Origin: an uncultured Clostridia bacterium
GTDB lineage: Bacteria > Bacillota > Clostridia > Peptostreptococcales > Anaerovoracaceae
Assembly: GCA_938045615.1 (NCBI GenBank)
Contig: CALIBC010000108.1
Span: 1-5,063, forward strand
Length of the DNA stretch: 5,063 nt
Direction: 5' to 3'
The notes beneath the pieces were generated by a model, which saw nothing but the letters and a program-made list of their open reading frames with translations, ran no database searches and was not told the DNA's origin. Below, piece by piece: positions 4,412-5,063 of this stretch (its first letter is position 1; every line of letters begins with the position of its first letter). The position numbers and the translations under genes were made by a program.

Positions 4412-4828
4412 TTAATGCCCTTTGTGCTTCTGCTTGCGCTTTTGCTGCTTCAAGTCAAATTGACGCTGCTTTTCCACTTCCCGTTGCTCCTTGCTCTTTT
4501 GCTTGCGCTCGGTTTTGCTTTCCTCTAACTGCAGCTGTAAAGCCTGCTGCGATTTTGTCCTGATGCCAGTGCTCTGCAACTGTTTTCTTGCGTTTCTCTG
4601 TCGGCGCTTCGGATTGTCTGCAATCTGCTTTACGTCCGTGGATACGGGTGGGCTGAATTTCAGCTCATAGTAGTGATGAAGGATGAAGTCGTACACATCA
4701 TAATCCTTTGGGTCTGCACCGAAAGTAACTTTTGAAACCGTCAGTTTCCCATAGTCGATCCGCTCGAAAATCCCGACCCAAAAGGGCGGGTCAAATAAGA
4801 TAGTTAAGCTGCCGCTTGCCTGTTCCAT
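4412..4828 (-). CDS. yjdF: YjdF family protein (DUF2992), riboswitch-associated
   Basis: This 138-residue protein matches Bacillus subtilis YjdF in layout. An N-terminal beta-rich part (LTILFDPPFWVGIFERIDYGKL, then VSKVTFGADPKDYDVYDFIL, residues 8-50) is followed by NPKRRQRNARKQ (72-83) and a highly charged Lys/Gln/Arg helix to the end (KQQKRKQKHKGH). Family members are about 130-140 residues, so it is full length. The biochemical role of YjdF is unknown; the gene is regulated by a riboswitch that responds to azaaromatic compounds, so a part in handling toxic heteroaromatics has been suggested. The tail suggests nucleic-acid or ribosome contact, but this is inference. Start ATG 4828 is chosen over ATG 4858 because AAGGAGG (4836-4842) lies 7 bases upstream of 4828. 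It heads an operon with the TPR-like gene. Confidence 0.85.
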   Translation of the reverse strand: MEQASGSLTILFDPPFWVGIFERIDYGKLTVSKVTFGADPKDYDVYDFILHHYYELKFSPPVSTDVKQIADNPKRRQRNARKQLQSTGIRTKSQQALQLQLEESKTERKQKSKEQREVEKQRQFDLKQQKRKQKHKGH

Positions 4829-4833
4829 GAAAA

Positions 4834-4881
4834 TCCCTCCTTGATATGGTACTGGCAAAGAACGGACAACCCAAGGAGGGA
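4834..4881 (-). promoter_or_regulatory. Ribosome binding site and complementary anti-SD segment of yjdF
   Basis: On the minus-strand transcript the ribosome binding site CAAGGAGGGA (4843 to 4834) is perfectly complementary over 10 bases to UCCCUCCUUG (4881 to 4872) in the leader. The anti-SD segment lies in the loop of a competing hairpin, AACCC (4886-4882) with GGGUU (4872-4868). Pairing between the two would block ribosome entry, and a ligand-stabilised fold that occupies the anti-SD would free it, or the reverse. Confidence 0.75.
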
Positions 4882-5012
4882 GGGTTACTTACCCTGTCAA
4901 TCTTGACAGGACGACCGGACTACCTACCGGCTCTTGCACATCGTAGAGGTGTGCGTTGTGTTTTTATCTCTGCTTTATAGCGTTTGCTGTTGTCTTAATG
5001 ACAACGAAAGCT
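4866..5012 (-). promoter_or_regulatory. yjdF riboswitch (azaaromatic-responsive leader RNA)
   Basis: The 190-base leader between promoter and yjdF contains no gene but several perfect stems, given here as plus-strand positions: GTTGTC/GACAAC (4989-4994, 5000-5005) inside an AAAGC/GCTTT stem (5007-5011, 4972-4976); GCACA/TGTGC (4936-4940, 4950-4954); CCGG/CCGG (4915-4918, 4927-4930); and CCTGTCAA/TTGACAGG (4893-4900, 4903-4910). An adenine-rich GAUAAAAACAC linker separates the first two domains. The multi-stem layout, position directly upstream of a DUF2992 gene, and the adjoining anti-SD/SD pair all fit the known yjdF RNA motif, which controls translation. Exact borders and ligand contacts cannot be set by eye. 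Confidence 0.78.
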
Positions 5013-5020
5013 GCGGATTT

Positions 5021-5029
5021 ATTATAGCA
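5021..5029 (-). promoter_or_regulatory. Extended -10 promoter of the yjdF operon
   Basis: On the minus strand TGCTATAAT (5029 to 5021) is a perfect extended -10 element. The region where a -35 box would lie (about 5043-5048) has only weak matches, as is common for extended -10 promoters. Transcription would start near 5014, just before the riboswitch stems, leaving a leader of about 190 bases before yjdF. Confidence 0.65.
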
Positions 5030-5063
5030 GGAAAGCATGTATAAATCTATCTGTTATGATAAT

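Noticed and set aside
4312..4563. Plus-strand frame rich in Cys, Ala and Phe resembling a secreted peptide
   Set aside because: It is antisense to the Lys/Gln-rich tail of yjdF, whose complement gives Ala/Cys/Phe codons; no ribosome binding site.

Overview
The window looks like DNA from a low-GC to mid-GC gut Clostridia-type Firmicute, probably Ruminococcaceae or Lachnospiraceae. The evidence is strong AAGGAGG ribosome binding sites, an AraC/GyrI-type regulator, a YjdF (DUF2992) gene behind its riboswitch, and a mobilisation/replication module of the kind found in Tn1549-like integrative elements. I cannot name the species.

Layout. 1-154 holds a promoter and a perfect 9-bp inverted repeat in front of a truncated AAA-type ATPase gene (155-409). 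410-625 is a gene-poor spacer with only tiny reading frames. 626-1471 encodes an AraC-family regulator fused to a GyrI-like effector domain; a strong internal ribosome binding site could also release the GyrI domain alone. 1472-1876 is non-coding: a hairpin, a very good intrinsic terminator (1558-1595), a candidate promoter and an inverted-repeat-rich stretch that I read as a possible oriT.

1877-4036 is a visibly GC-richer mobile-element module on the plus strand. Its order is mobC, relaxase, replisome organiser, DnaC-like ATPase, tnpW, then what may be the first codons of a recombinase. Nearly every gene in it carries a deletion scar. MobC runs in frame into a relaxase fragment; the relaxase is reduced to three short pieces; the replisome organiser lacks its C-terminus; the DnaC-like gene appears to lack its cysteine-rich N-terminal part and has a frameshift near 3625; the candidate recombinase stops after 16 codons. 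Only tnpW looks intact. The module appears to be a shrunken, probably non-autonomous relic.

4038-5063 is a separate AT-richer operon on the minus strand that converges on the module. An extended -10 promoter (about 5021-5029) reads through a structured leader that I identify as a yjdF riboswitch, then into yjdF (4412-4828) and a small TPR-like protein (4038-4373). A 10-base segment of the leader is perfectly complementary to the yjdF ribosome binding site, which gives a concrete model for translational control.

Family assignments come from recognised sequence patterns; no database search was run.
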